Shown here in pieces: positions 8,422 through 16,919 of a stretch of DNA of 64,000 nucleotides (the first letter of the stretch is position 1; each line of letters starts with the position of its first letter). Made by a program: the position numbers and the translations under genes. The notes under the pieces were generated by a model. The model was not told where the DNA came from. It made no database searches and saw only the letters and a program-made list of their open reading frames with translations. The stretch is from the NCBI GenBank assembly GCA_041749075.1, contig JBGTBY010000035.1, positions 310,001 to 374,000 of the forward strand, given 5' to 3'. The stretch comes from CAMTWZ01 sp041749075 (GTDB taxonomy: Bacteria; Bacteroidota; Rhodothermia; Balneolales; HLUCCA01).

Positions 8422-9823
8422 TTCCTCCTCCCCGATCCAACTGACCCCTCAACAGATCGTCGCCGAACTCGACCGTTACATCATCGGTCAGACCAATGCC
8501 AAAAAAGCGGTCGCCATCGCGCTCCGGAATCGCTGGCGCCGCATGCATGCCGATGAAGCCCTTCGCGACGACATCATGCCGAACAACATCATCCTGATCG
8601 GTCCGACCGGCGTTGGGAAAACCGAAATCGCCCGCCGATTGGCCAAACTGGCACGTGCTCCGTTCATCAAAGTGGAAGCGACCAAATACACCGAAGTGGG
8701 TTATGTGGGACGTGATGTGGAATCGATGATCCGCGACCTGACCGAGATTTCCGTGACACTCGTGAAATCTGAAATGAAAGAGCGAGTGCAGGAGAAAGCT
8801 CAAGAGCAAGCCGAAGAGCGCTTGTTGGATTTGCTCATCCCTCCGATGCGTAAACCTGCCGGATTCACACCATCGCTTCCATCGGATTCAGGATTTGATC
8901 CCGGAAAAGCATCCGACGAAGAATTGAATGAACGCACACGCGACAAATTCCGCGTGAAGCTCCGCAATGGGGAGTTGGACGACCGATCAGTTGAAGTGGA
9001 TGTGAAAGCGGGCGGCTCACCTGCCATGCAGATTTTTGGTCCTGCAGGGATGGAAGACATCAGCATGAACCTGCAAGACATGCTCGGAAATATGGGCGGC
9101 AAGAAAACCAAGAAGCGCACGATGAAGATTCGCGATGCGCGTCCGCTCTTGCTCGCAGAAGAAGCCGAGAAGCTGATCGATCACGATACCGCGATCAGTG
9201 AAGCCGTCGACCGGGTTCAAACGTCCGGAATTGTGTTCATTGATGAAATCGATAAGATCGCTGGGGGTACCAGCGGTGACGGACGTTCCGGCGGACCGGA
9301 TGTGAGTCGGTCCGGTGTCCAGCGTGATTTGCTTCCGATTGTGGAAGGATCCACCGTCTCAACCAAGTACGGCATGGTGAAAACGGATCATATTTTATTT
9401 GTCGCATCGGGAGCGTTTCATGTGGCGAAGCCATCAGATCTGATTCCCGAATTGCAAGGACGCTTTCCGATTCGCGTGGAAATGGAGCGCCTGACAGAAT
9501 CCAATTTTTATGACATCCTCACCAAGCCGCAAAACGCTTTATTGAAACAGTATCAGGCGATATTGGCATCCGAGAGCGTCACATTGACCTTTCAGGATGA
9601 TGCGATCCGCGAGATTGCCCGTGTCGCTGCTGAAATCAATGAGGAAATCGAAAATATCGGTGCTCGGCGCCTTCACACCATCCTGACGACGGTTTTGGAA
9701 GAGCTGCTTTACCTCATCCCAGAGGATATTTCGAAGCAGGATGTCGAGATCGATAAAGCCTACGTGGATGCCCGGTTGGCCGGTATCATGAAAAACCGGG
9801 ACCTGAAACGATATATCCTATAA
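8414..9823 (+). CDS. hslU: HslU, AAA+ unfoldase of the HslVU protease
   Basis: ATPase that recognises, unfolds and feeds substrates into HslV. Walker A GPTGVGKTE and Walker B VFIDEIDKI are intact. The intermediate (I) domain lies between about residues 110 and 240, and the C-terminal end RDLKRYIL is the tail that docks into HslV pockets. The start is taken as TTG at 8414, overlapping the hslV stop by 8 nt (TTGACTGA) and giving 469 residues. An ATG at 8372 in the same frame would add 14 residues of out-of-frame hslV sequence and is less likely. Confidence 0.95.
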   Translation: MTDSSSPIQLTPQQIVAELDRYIIGQTNAKKAVAIALRNRWRRMHADEALRDDIMPNNIILIGPTGVGKTEIARRLAKLARAPFIKVEATKYTEVGYVGRDVESMIRDLTEISVTLVKSEMKERVQEKAQEQAEERLLDLLIPPMRKPAGFTPSLPSDSGFDPGKASDEELNERTRDKFRVKLRNGELDDRSVEVDVKAGGSPAMQIFGPAGMEDISMNLQDMLGNMGGKKTKKRTMKIRDARPLLLAEEAEKLIDHDTAISEAVDRVQTSGIVFIDEIDKIAGGTSGDGRSGGPDVSRSGVQRDLLPIVEGSTVSTKYGMVKTDHILFVASGAFHVAKPSDLIPELQGRFPIRVEMERLTESNFYDILTKPQNALLKQYQAILASESVTLTFQDDAIREIARVAAEINEEIENIGARRLHTILTTVLEELLYLIPEDISKQDVEIDKAYVDARLAGIMKNRDLKRYIL

Positions 9824-9871
9824 TGTTGTAGATTCCTATAACGTTACCATCGGAACTTCTTCTCAATTCTT

Positions 9872-11755
9872 ATGACTATGACACGATTTTTCGCCGCGCC
9901 GATTCTGACCACTCTTGTTCTTGGCTCCCTTTGGGTTTTCGGAATCGATTCCGTCGTTCTGACCGAAAAGCGGACCTACGAAGAGAACATCCGCAAATAC
10001 AATCAGGTGCAGCGACTGATTTTGGACCATCACGTGGATACCCAATCCATTGAGCTGATGTACCAATCGAGCATGAAAGCCTTTGTGTCAAATTTGTCTG
10101 ACACCCTGTTTACCGTGTCTGGCACGCCGATCGATACGATGTTCACTGACAATTCCATCCTGACCATACGCGATGCGGTGTTGGGATTCGAGAGAGCGTA
10201 TCGTTACCTCGAATCTGTGAATCCGGATGAAGATATGGATGCTCGCACGGATGATGCCATTCAAGGCATTTTCACCTCCCTTGATCCGCATTCCATTTAT
10301 TTGGAGCCGGAAGTGACCTCCGCTGAAGCGGAGCAGTTCGCCGGCAAGTTTGAAGGAATCGGGGTTCAGTTCGACATCATCCGCGATTCGATCACCGTCG
10401 TATCGGCCATCTCGGGCGGACCGAGTGAGCGTTTGGGCATCGTATCGGGCGACCGGATTGTGAGCATCAATGAGAAAAGCTCTGTCGGATTCACGAATCA
10501 GCAAGTGTTGCAAAATCTTCGTGGACCCAAAGGCACGATCGTGAAAGTTCAGATCGTGCGTCCGGGCATTCGCGAACCGATGACCTTCAACATCGAACGT
10601 GATGAGATTCCGGTGTATTCGGTTGATGCCAGCTACATGCTCGACAACGATACCGGCTACATCAAAATCGGCAACTTCGCCGCTACCACATACGATGAGT
10701 TCATGCAAGCGATGAACAAATTGGATGGGAACGGTATGAAAAAACTGGTACTTGATCTGCGTGGAAATCCAGGTGGATACCTGATCCAAGCCACACGCAT
10801 CGTAGGTGAGTTTTTCCCAGGCAACACGCCCTTGGTAAGCACCAAAAGCCGGCATGCGAGATATACCGGAGATTATGCGACACCTCGGAATGGCATTTTC
10901 CGCGGCATGCCACTGATCGTGTTGGTGAATGAGGGTTCGGCGTCGGGAAGTGAAATCGTTGCCGGTGCCATCCAAGACCACGACCGTGGCATTATCGCCG
11001 GTTCACGTACCTATGGCAAAGGATTGGTTCAGAACCAGTTCGATCTGATCGACAAATCCAGCGTGCGAATCACCATCAGTAAATATTATACGCCATCTGG
11101 TCGGCTGATTCAGAAACCGTATGTCGACGGACGTGAAGCATATGCGTTCGAAACCTATCGCCGAAATAACAGTGCGGTGTCTGATGTGGAGAATTTTGTC
11201 ACCAATATCCCCGACTCTCTTGTCTTCAAAACGAATGCAGGGCGTTCGGTCTATGGTGGCGGAGGCGTGATTCCGGATCACATCCTCGAAAGCGATACCA
11301 CACGCAGTTTCGTCTATGGATTCATGCGCCAGAAGAACCTGAATTTCACATTCATCCGCAATTACCTCGACAAGAACTCGGATGCGTTCCGTGCCAAATG
11401 GGGATCGGATTTCGACTCGTTTTTGACCAATTTTGTGATGGATGATGCCACCATGAACGAGTTCAAAACCGATATGCTGAAGGCAGGAATGGTGTTAAGC
11501 GATACCGTCGCAGTAGACAAAGCCGTTCTGAAAGACGAAATCTTGTATGTCCACCCCGATCAGTACAAGAAAGACCAATGGATCGTGTCCGGCATGCTAA
11601 AAGTGGAGCTGGCACGTCAGGTGTGGGATACCCAGCATTTTTATCAGGCCTATAATCTCATTTTCGACTCCACCCTTCGCGAAGCTGTGACCTTGTGGCC
11701 TGAAGTGCTAGAGTTGAAAACCGTTGCCGAACGAACATCGCTGAGGCGCAACTGA
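9872..11755 (+). CDS. S41 family C-terminal processing peptidase
   Basis: A 627-residue envelope serine protease. It has an N-terminal signal or anchor segment, an N-terminal helical domain, a PDZ domain at about residues 150-240 (GIGVQFDIIRDSITVVSAISGGPSERLGI) that binds substrate C-termini, and the S41 core with Ser358 (in GSASGS) and Lys383 (GSRTYGKG), spaced 25 residues as in Prc/CtpA. About 170 residues follow the core, longer than minimal CtpA and similar to other Bacteroidota enzymes. An ATG two codons later (9878) is equally possible. Three nucleotides separate it from the next gene. Confidence 0.9.
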   Translation: MTMTRFFAAPILTTLVLGSLWVFGIDSVVLTEKRTYEENIRKYNQVQRLILDHHVDTQSIELMYQSSMKAFVSNLSDTLFTVSGTPIDTMFTDNSILTIRDAVLGFERAYRYLESVNPDEDMDARTDDAIQGIFTSLDPHSIYLEPEVTSAEAEQFAGKFEGIGVQFDIIRDSITVVSAISGGPSERLGIVSGDRIVSINEKSSVGFTNQQVLQNLRGPKGTIVKVQIVRPGIREPMTFNIERDEIPVYSVDASYMLDNDTGYIKIGNFAATTYDEFMQAMNKLDGNGMKKLVLDLRGNPGGYLIQATRIVGEFFPGNTPLVSTKSRHARYTGDYATPRNGIFRGMPLIVLVNEGSASGSEIVAGAIQDHDRGIIAGSRTYGKGLVQNQFDLIDKSSVRITISKYYTPSGRLIQKPYVDGREAYAFETYRRNNSAVSDVENFVTNIPDSLVFKTNAGRSVYGGGGVIPDHILESDTTRSFVYGFMRQKNLNFTFIRNYLDKNSDAFRAKWGSDFDSFLTNFVMDDATMNEFKTDMLKAGMVLSDTVAVDKAVLKDEILYVHPDQYKKDQWIVSGMLKVELARQVWDTQHFYQAYNLIFDSTLREAVTLWPEVLELKTVAERTSLRRN

Positions 11756-11758
11756 CCC

Positions 11759-12352
11759 ATGGACTTGTTGAACCTGCGGGATCTGATGGATCCCGCTTTG
11801 TTTGATTGGGTGGTGCTTCCGGGCATCATCTTTCTCGCGCGTCTGACCGACGTCACCCTCGGAACTCTGCGCATTCTTTTCATATCCCGAAGTCTGCGCT
11901 ACACCGCTCCTATCGTCGGATTCTTCGAATCGCTCATCTGGCTGTTCGCCATCAGCCAGATCGTTCAAAATCTGAACAACGCGGCTTGTTACCTCGCGTT
12001 CGCCTCCGGATTCGCATCCGGCAGTTACGTGGGCATCTATCTGGAAAGCAAACTCGCCATGGGCATGGTCTGTGTTCGGGCCGTCACTCCCGACGACGCC
12101 ACCGAACTCATTCAATATTTGCGCGAGCAACAATTTGGTGTCACCAGTGTGTCGGCCATGGGTGTTTCTGGTCAGGTTCGACTCATCTGGAGCGTGATCA
12201 AACGCAAAGAAATGCCGCAATTCATGGAGATCGTGAAAACATACAATCCGAAAGCCTTCATATCGGTTGAGGATGTTCGCTCCGCACACGAAGGTTTCTT
12301 CCCTCAAAAAGATGAATCCTCCTGGCGTCATTTCGGCCTGCAACGAAAATGA
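11759..12352 (+). CDS. UPF0316/DUF2179 membrane protein
   Basis: A 197-residue protein with three predicted membrane segments in the first half (FLARLTDVTLGTLRILFI, VGFFESLIWLFAISQI, YLAFASGFASGSYVGIYL) and a C-terminal cytosolic DUF2179-like domain, matching the UPF0316 family (YebE type) in order and length. The role is not established; DUF2179 domains resemble small ligand-binding or PII-like folds. It directly follows the S41 peptidase and precedes the histidine kinase. Confidence 0.85.
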   Translation: MDLLNLRDLMDPALFDWVVLPGIIFLARLTDVTLGTLRILFISRSLRYTAPIVGFFESLIWLFAISQIVQNLNNAACYLAFASGFASGSYVGIYLESKLAMGMVCVRAVTPDDATELIQYLREQQFGVTSVSAMGVSGQVRLIWSVIKRKEMPQFMEIVKTYNPKAFISVEDVRSAHEGFFPQKDESSWRHFGLQRK

Positions 12353-12362
12353 TCGCTTTGTT

Positions 12363-12370
12363 TATCTTGC
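12363..12370 (+). promoter_or_regulatory. Candidate -7 promoter box for the TPR kinase
   Basis: TATCTTGC ending 3 nt before the ATG at 12374. It matches the TAnnTT(T/G)(G/C) form seen before several genes here and would produce an essentially leaderless mRNA. Confidence 0.4.
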
Positions 12371-12373
12371 CCG

Positions 12374-14350
12374 ATGCCATTTCTAATCGGGCTCATCTTC
12401 GTCGTACTCACATCACCGGCTTTCGCACAATATGAAGAACTCAGTGCGGACTCCATCGCGATACTTCGTTCCCAAGAGTTTGTAGACGCGTTCAATTATC
12501 CGCAAGCAGCATCTGTTTTGTTGAATCGGATTTCGACGTACGGCTTGGATCCGGCTCCATCCTATCTGCTTTCTCTATTGTATTTCGAGTTGGGAAATGT
12601 CTATTCCAATTCCGGTGATCTGTTCAAAGCCAAAAATGCCTATGAACATGGGTTGCGGATCGATACCGACCTGGCAGATGAGAAGGGTATCGCTGTGCTG
12701 AAACAGCGATTGGGGCTCATATACATGGATATGGGTCATTACAAACAGGCATTCAATCATTTTCTGGAATCAAACAATCTCGCTGAGCGACAGCAAGACA
12801 GTCTGCTGATTTCATACAATTATCACAACATCGGTGTGATTTATGAACACCTTGAGAACTATGATCGAGCCGAGTTCTACTATCTGGAATCCTTACGCCT
12901 CGATTCGCTAAGACAGGATTGGGAAGGGGTCGCGATCGGTATTATGAATCTGGGCAATATCATCTCGTTTAAAGGGAATGAAGATGAAGCGATGCGGTAC
13001 TATGTACTGGCGAAAGAATCCGCTATCCGATTGGACATGCCATCGCTTCATGTGTCCGCATTGGAAAATATCGCTACCGTGTATGACAATCGCGGCGATG
13101 TTGAACTGGCATTGGATGCGTATCAAATCGCGTTGAATCTGAGTCGTGTTCAGAAGAATTTGGAAAGCCAAGCCACGATTTTGAATAATATGGCAGCGTT
13201 GTACAACACCTTGTCACGGTATGGTGATGCGTATCGTGCGGCGGACCAAGCCCGTCGGATCAGCGTCAGCATGGGTACACGTCCCGATTTGATGACATCC
13301 TTGGAGCATCTTTCGGATGCGGAAGCCGGCCTTGGCCGCATCCAATATGCCTACAACTTCTTGCTCCAATCCAAGCAATTGAGAGATTCCATTTATAGGG
13401 CGGTCGACATTCAGGATTTCATCCAAGCCGAACTCACAAATTCGTTTGATCGGAAGCAAGAATTGCAAACGGCGCTGATCGAAGCTGAACGCAGCCGCAA
13501 TCAACTCATTTTAGGCCTATCCATATTGTTTATCCTTGCTTTGGTCGTGGTATTGGTGCTACTTGGCCTGGAGTTCAAAAAAAGTCGTGAGATTTTAGCG
13601 TCCTTGAAACGCTCCGAGCAATCACGAAGCGCCTTGTTCTCGATCATGGCGCACGACATCAAAAATCCGTTGGCAGGAATCATCGGATTGTCATCCATCA
13701 TCCAAGACGATTTCCGGGAGTTGTCGCGAGAAGAGATTCATGCCTTGGCGGCGCGCCTGAACACCAGCGCTCAAAACCTGAATCGGTTACTGGACAGTTT
13801 GTTGGAATGGTCGCATGTGGAATTAAACATGAAGCGGTTTTACGCCTCAGAAATCCATCCCTATGAATCCGTCCATCGGGTATGCAATTTGTTGGATGAA
13901 GTGGCCAAACCGAAAAACATCACCTTTTCGAACCGCATCGATCCGAATCTCACACTGAATTGGGATCCGTATTTGTTAGACAGCATATTGCGGAATCTGA
14001 TATCGAATGCCATCAAATTCTCCTATCGGGATGGAATGATTCTCATCTCACATAGCCAAGATGAAAGCGAGCATATCATTTCAGTGAGGGATTTCGGTCC
14101 TGGTATGGATCTGGATGTGCTTCGCAAGATCATTTACGACAACGAAATGGTGTCCACGCCAGGAACCGAATATGAACTTGGTTCAGGGTTGGGACTGCTT
14201 TTATCTCGTCAGATCGCCAAGAAAAATGGTGCGCGTCTCACCTTCGGCGGCCCGTTCGAGCACGGAACTGAAGTTCATCTCCGCATCAGATTGAATGAAA
14301 CCGAGCTCGGATCAGCAGTGCAAGAGACGCCGTTTCAGTCCGCAGTCTGA
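12374..14350 (+). CDS. TPR-repeat sensor histidine kinase
   Basis: A 658-residue kinase. A signal peptide (to about residue 19, ...SPAFAQ) leads into a periplasmic array of tetratricopeptide repeats over residues 30-340, for example NIGVIYEHLENYDRAEFYYLESL. One membrane span follows at about 377-397 (LILGLSILFILALVVVLVLL), then HisKA with phospho-acceptor His427 (MAHDIKNPLAGI) and HATPase_c with N box (RNLISNAIKFS), DFGPGMD and GSGLGLLL. Periplasmic TPR kinases of this kind are common in Bacteroidota; the signal is unknown and no partner regulator is adjacent. The last 65 nt overlap rsmE on the other strand. Confidence 0.9.
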   Translation: MPFLIGLIFVVLTSPAFAQYEELSADSIAILRSQEFVDAFNYPQAASVLLNRISTYGLDPAPSYLLSLLYFELGNVYSNSGDLFKAKNAYEHGLRIDTDLADEKGIAVLKQRLGLIYMDMGHYKQAFNHFLESNNLAERQQDSLLISYNYHNIGVIYEHLENYDRAEFYYLESLRLDSLRQDWEGVAIGIMNLGNIISFKGNEDEAMRYYVLAKESAIRLDMPSLHVSALENIATVYDNRGDVELALDAYQIALNLSRVQKNLESQATILNNMAALYNTLSRYGDAYRAADQARRISVSMGTRPDLMTSLEHLSDAEAGLGRIQYAYNFLLQSKQLRDSIYRAVDIQDFIQAELTNSFDRKQELQTALIEAERSRNQLILGLSILFILALVVVLVLLGLEFKKSREILASLKRSEQSRSALFSIMAHDIKNPLAGIIGLSSIIQDDFRELSREEIHALAARLNTSAQNLNRLLDSLLEWSHVELNMKRFYASEIHPYESVHRVCNLLDEVAKPKNITFSNRIDPNLTLNWDPYLLDSILRNLISNAIKFSYRDGMILISHSQDESEHIISVRDFGPGMDLDVLRKIIYDNEMVSTPGTEYELGSGLGLLLSRQIAKKNGARLTFGGPFEHGTEVHLRIRLNETELGSAVQETPFQSAV

Positions 14351-14984
14351 ACGCGCCCAAGGTCACCCTTTCCGCACCTTTGGATGTCGCCAATTCGACT
14401 TCCCTATCTGAGAATCCGCCTTCCGGACCCACAAGCAACAATCCGGGTCCGATCACAGCGGTCAGAATCTGATCCCGATCCGCTCTTTCATGCGCGAAAA
14501 CGATGCGTCGACCGGATGCCTCGCCTAGAACCGCATCCAAACTTGAAAAAAGCTTGAGTTTGGGCACATACGCGCGTTGAGATTGCTTTGCGGCACCGAT
14601 CAAATAGGCAATGAGTTTGTCTTCGCGGACCTTCGTCTTTTCGGAATGATCCGCAACAAACAACCAAATCGCGCCGACCCCGATTTCCGTGGCTTTTTCC
14701 AGGATGAATTCGAGCCGGTCGTGCGTTTTGATGAGCCCTACTGCTAAGACCAGATCATATCCCGGTTCCGGAGGCATCGAAACCGATTTCGTGATGACGC
14801 AATGTGTCCGTTTCGGATGCGGATCTTGGATGATGGCGGTGAGCTGATGTCCGTTGCCATCAAAACACTCAATCGTATCGCCGGATGTGAGTCGCAACAC
14901 ACGAATCGCATGATGTGATTCCGATTCTGGTAATGTGACCTGCGATGCGCCAGGATGAATCGGATCGATATGGAAGCGATGCAT
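14286..14984 (-). CDS. rsmE: 16S rRNA (uracil-1498-N3)-methyltransferase RsmE
   Basis: SPOUT-fold enzyme that methylates U1498 of 16S rRNA using S-adenosylmethionine. It has the N-terminal PUA-like part (MHRFHIDP...SHHAIRVLRL) and the C-terminal knot signature LLVGPEGGFSDREVELA followed by LRTETASLALL. The start at 14984 is chosen because AGAAGG lies 6 nt upstream of it; an ATG two codons earlier forms an ATGA overlap with the preceding gene and is the alternative. Length is about 232 residues, normal for the family. Convergent with the TPR kinase, with a 65-nt overlap of coding ends. Confidence 0.93.
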   Translation of the reverse strand: MHRFHIDPIHPGASQVTLPESESHHAIRVLRLTSGDTIECFDGNGHQLTAIIQDPHPKRTHCVITKSVSMPPEPGYDLVLAVGLIKTHDRLEFILEKATEIGVGAIWLFVADHSEKTKVREDKLIAYLIGAAKQSQRAYVPKLKLFSSLDAVLGEASGRRIVFAHERADRDQILTAVIGPGLLLVGPEGGFSDREVELATSKGAERVTLGAFRLRTETASLALLIRARFHSI

Positions 14985-14986
14985 GC

Positions 14987-15184
14987 TCATCCTTCTTTGA
15001 TGTACCACTCGCCGGGTGCGAACTCGGTTTCGCCGGTGACCAGCATTTTATGCACGTAGGGATGACACATCGTGCACCCGCCTCCGCACCAATTTCCGTC
15101 GATCAATTCCTGCAATGTGGTGAGATTCTCGTCCATGGCGATGGTCTGCAGTTCCTTGAAGGTCCTGCGATGGCACACGCACAT
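14987..15184 (-). CDS. BFD-like [2Fe-2S] binding small protein
   Basis: A 65-residue protein with the four-cysteine pattern of bacterioferritin-associated ferredoxin domains: CVC near the N-terminus (MCVCHRRTF) and CGGGCTMC about 30 residues later. Such domains bind a [2Fe-2S] cluster and occur alone or fused to reductases. The start is ATG 15184; GTG codons precede it, and upstream frame extension would run through the dCTP deaminase gene. It lies 10 nt after that gene, and its stop falls inside the rsmE start region, so it belongs to a minus-strand set of four genes. Its redox partner is not visible here. Confidence 0.75.
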   Translation of the reverse strand: MCVCHRRTFKELQTIAMDENLTTLQELIDGNWCGGGCTMCHPYVHKMLVTGETEFAPGEWYIKEG

Positions 15185-15194
15185 CACAACCGTT

Positions 15195-16409
15195 TTAGCT
15201 CTCACGGAAATGCTTGCTGAGTTTGAGCTCCTGACCTTGGTAATGGCTCCGGATTTCGCGTCCGTACACCATGTCCGGGACTTCCGTGTTCGGCTCGAAC
15301 ACCATCCGGAAAAAGGTCTGTCCGTCTTCAATTAAAAAAGGAACGTCGTGACTTCTAACTTCCAGCACCGCTCGTGCTCCACCTTGCTCTCGGGAACCGC
15401 CAAATCCGCTATCAAAAAAGCCGGCATAATGGGTTCTGAGTTCGCCGGAACCGGTGTCATACGGCACCATTTCAGCAGCCAAGTGGGATGGAATTCGCAC
15501 ACGTTCTTTCGATGCGAAAATATAGAAGGCCTCGGGCTCGAGAATGAGCATGTCGTCGCTCTGAGCGTAAATCGGCTCCCAGAATTGGGAAATACGATAA
15601 TGGTTGATGAGGTCCAGATCGATCAAATCACGATTGTTCTTGGCTTTATAGCCCACGATCTCCCCTTTCTCGCCTTGAAGGGTCACGCTCATGTACAATC
15701 CGTTACCCACTTTGAGCTGATCGATGGGAATCGGACTTCCATCTTCCCTCAAAAGAATCGGATCGGAGGCATGGGTTCTTAAAATGTCTTCATCACTGAT
15801 CCAGGCATTTCCATGACGGATGCGGAGCTGATTGAGGCGTTGACCTGTTCTAACCCTCACCGGAAAGCTTTTCGGGACCACTTCCAGATACAATCCGCCA
15901 CTATAGCCGGCACTGATTTCCTCGAAACGGTGGGAGTAATCCGTCACCACTCGTGTGAAAATATCCAGTCGACCGGTAGAACTTTTTGGATTGGTTCTGG
16001 CGGAAAGATGCTCTTCCGACACGATGTACATCGGTGTGGAATCGGATTGAGTTGTGAACAACTTCTGCTGAAATCCGGCCAAAGATTGAGGAAGATCCAA
16101 GCGTTCCAACAATGGAATCAGATAGGTGCAATTGGGCTCAAGTACAGCTCCATCCACAATGGAAAACGAATGCTGTGTAAGCTTGGCAAGCTTTCCTTCG
16201 ACCGATTCATTTTCGGGAAGGAAACTGCATCTCACTCGATACGCGATTTCGCCGAGGCGCAAATCCATCGAATTGGGCTGGAATTGATCCTCCTGAATCG
16301 GCCATTTCTCGGACGAATAGATCACTCCCGCATCCGCCAGGCGTTTGAGGTGCTGAACGGGCAACACGCCTCGGGTTCGGATGGATAGTCGGTCTCCTTT
16401 TTTGGTCAT
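15195..16409 (-). CDS. dcd: 2'-deoxycytidine 5'-triphosphate deaminase (two-domain Dcd type)
   Basis: A 404-residue protein with two dUTPase-fold halves. The first contains QPNSMDLRLGEIAYRV and the active-site-like stretch SARTNPKSSTGRLDIFTRVV, then GYSGGLYLEVVPKSFPVRV and RTGQRLNQLRI. The second repeats the layout (GYKAKNNRDLIDLD..., GELRTHYAGFFDSGFGG). This is the long type annotated as dCTP deaminase in proteobacteria, about twice the size of E. coli Dcd. It would convert dCTP to dUTP, which the Dut protein at 1621-2067 turns into dUMP. The start MTKKGDRLSIRTRGVLPV at 16409 lies 2 nt after the EVE gene stop. Confidence 0.85.
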   Translation of the reverse strand: MTKKGDRLSIRTRGVLPVQHLKRLADAGVIYSSEKWPIQEDQFQPNSMDLRLGEIAYRVRCSFLPENESVEGKLAKLTQHSFSIVDGAVLEPNCTYLIPLLERLDLPQSLAGFQQKLFTTQSDSTPMYIVSEEHLSARTNPKSSTGRLDIFTRVVTDYSHRFEEISAGYSGGLYLEVVPKSFPVRVRTGQRLNQLRIRHGNAWISDEDILRTHASDPILLREDGSPIPIDQLKVGNGLYMSVTLQGEKGEIVGYKAKNNRDLIDLDLINHYRISQFWEPIYAQSDDMLILEPEAFYIFASKERVRIPSHLAAEMVPYDTGSGELRTHYAGFFDSGFGGSREQGGARAVLEVRSHDVPFLIEDGQTFFRMVFEPNTEVPDMVYGREIRSHYQGQELKLSKHFRES

Positions 16410-16411
16410 AT

Positions 16412-16894
16412 TCAGATCGGCTCGACACCGGCTAATTGATGGATGATGCGCCATTCGCTGGCGGTGACGGGATGGATCGACAACCGGGTTCCTCGTTGAA
16501 GGAGGATCATGGACTCGAGTCCGGATGTCTGTTGTAAGGTTTCGCGCAAGACAGGTGCTGGGAAGATCTGAGCCAGTTTCACATCCACCAACATCCAACG
16601 CGGATTATCAGCAGGTGTGGTGGCGTCATAATAGTCGGAATCGGGATCGAATTGAGTCGGATCTGGATAGGATTCGGAAGCCACGACCGCCGTTCCGACG
16701 ACACATAACGGCTTCGCATTGCTATGATAAAACAGGATGCCGTCGCCGGGTTTCATGCTGTCGCGCATGTAGTTGCGGGCTTGGTAATTGCGCACACCTT
16801 CCCACTTTGTGGTCTGATTGGGTGATGCGGCAAGATGATCGATACCAAATACGTCGGGCTCGGATTTCATGAGCCAATAGTTGCGTTCTGACAT
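16412..16894 (-). CDS. EVE domain protein
   Basis: A 160-residue single-domain protein of the PUA/YTH-related EVE family (human THYN1 type): YWLMKSEPDVFGIDHL at the start, TTKWEGVRNYQARNYMRDSMKPGDGILFYHSN, then VVGTAVVASESYPDPTQFD. EVE domains are thought to bind modified bases in DNA or RNA. A free-standing copy next to dCTP deaminase is compatible with a nucleic-acid base role but does not prove one. First gene of the minus-strand group EVE-dcd-BFD-rsmE. Confidence 0.88.
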   Translation of the reverse strand: MSERNYWLMKSEPDVFGIDHLAASPNQTTKWEGVRNYQARNYMRDSMKPGDGILFYHSNAKPLCVVGTAVVASESYPDPTQFDPDSDYYDATTPADNPRWMLVDVKLAQIFPAPVLRETLQQTSGLESMILLQRGTRLSIHPVTASEWRIIHQLAGVEPI

Positions 16895-16898
16895 GGCC

Positions 16899-16906
16899 TG
16901 AAGTTA
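16899..16906 (-). promoter_or_regulatory. Candidate -7 promoter box for the EVE-dcd-BFD-rsmE group
   Basis: TAACTTCA on the minus strand ending exactly 4 nt before the EVE start codon. The same form and distance occur before the aminotransferase gene (TAATTTCA at 35053-35060). Confidence 0.35.
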
Positions 16907-16907
16907 G

Positions 16908-16915
16908 TATTTTTC
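16908..16915 (+). promoter_or_regulatory. Candidate -7 promoter box for the 5'-nucleotidase gene
   Basis: TATTTTTC ending 4 nt before the ATG at 16920. It sits back to back with the EVE box, leaving a 25-nt divergent intergenic gap that has room for little else. Confidence 0.35.
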
Positions 16916-16919
16916 TGAC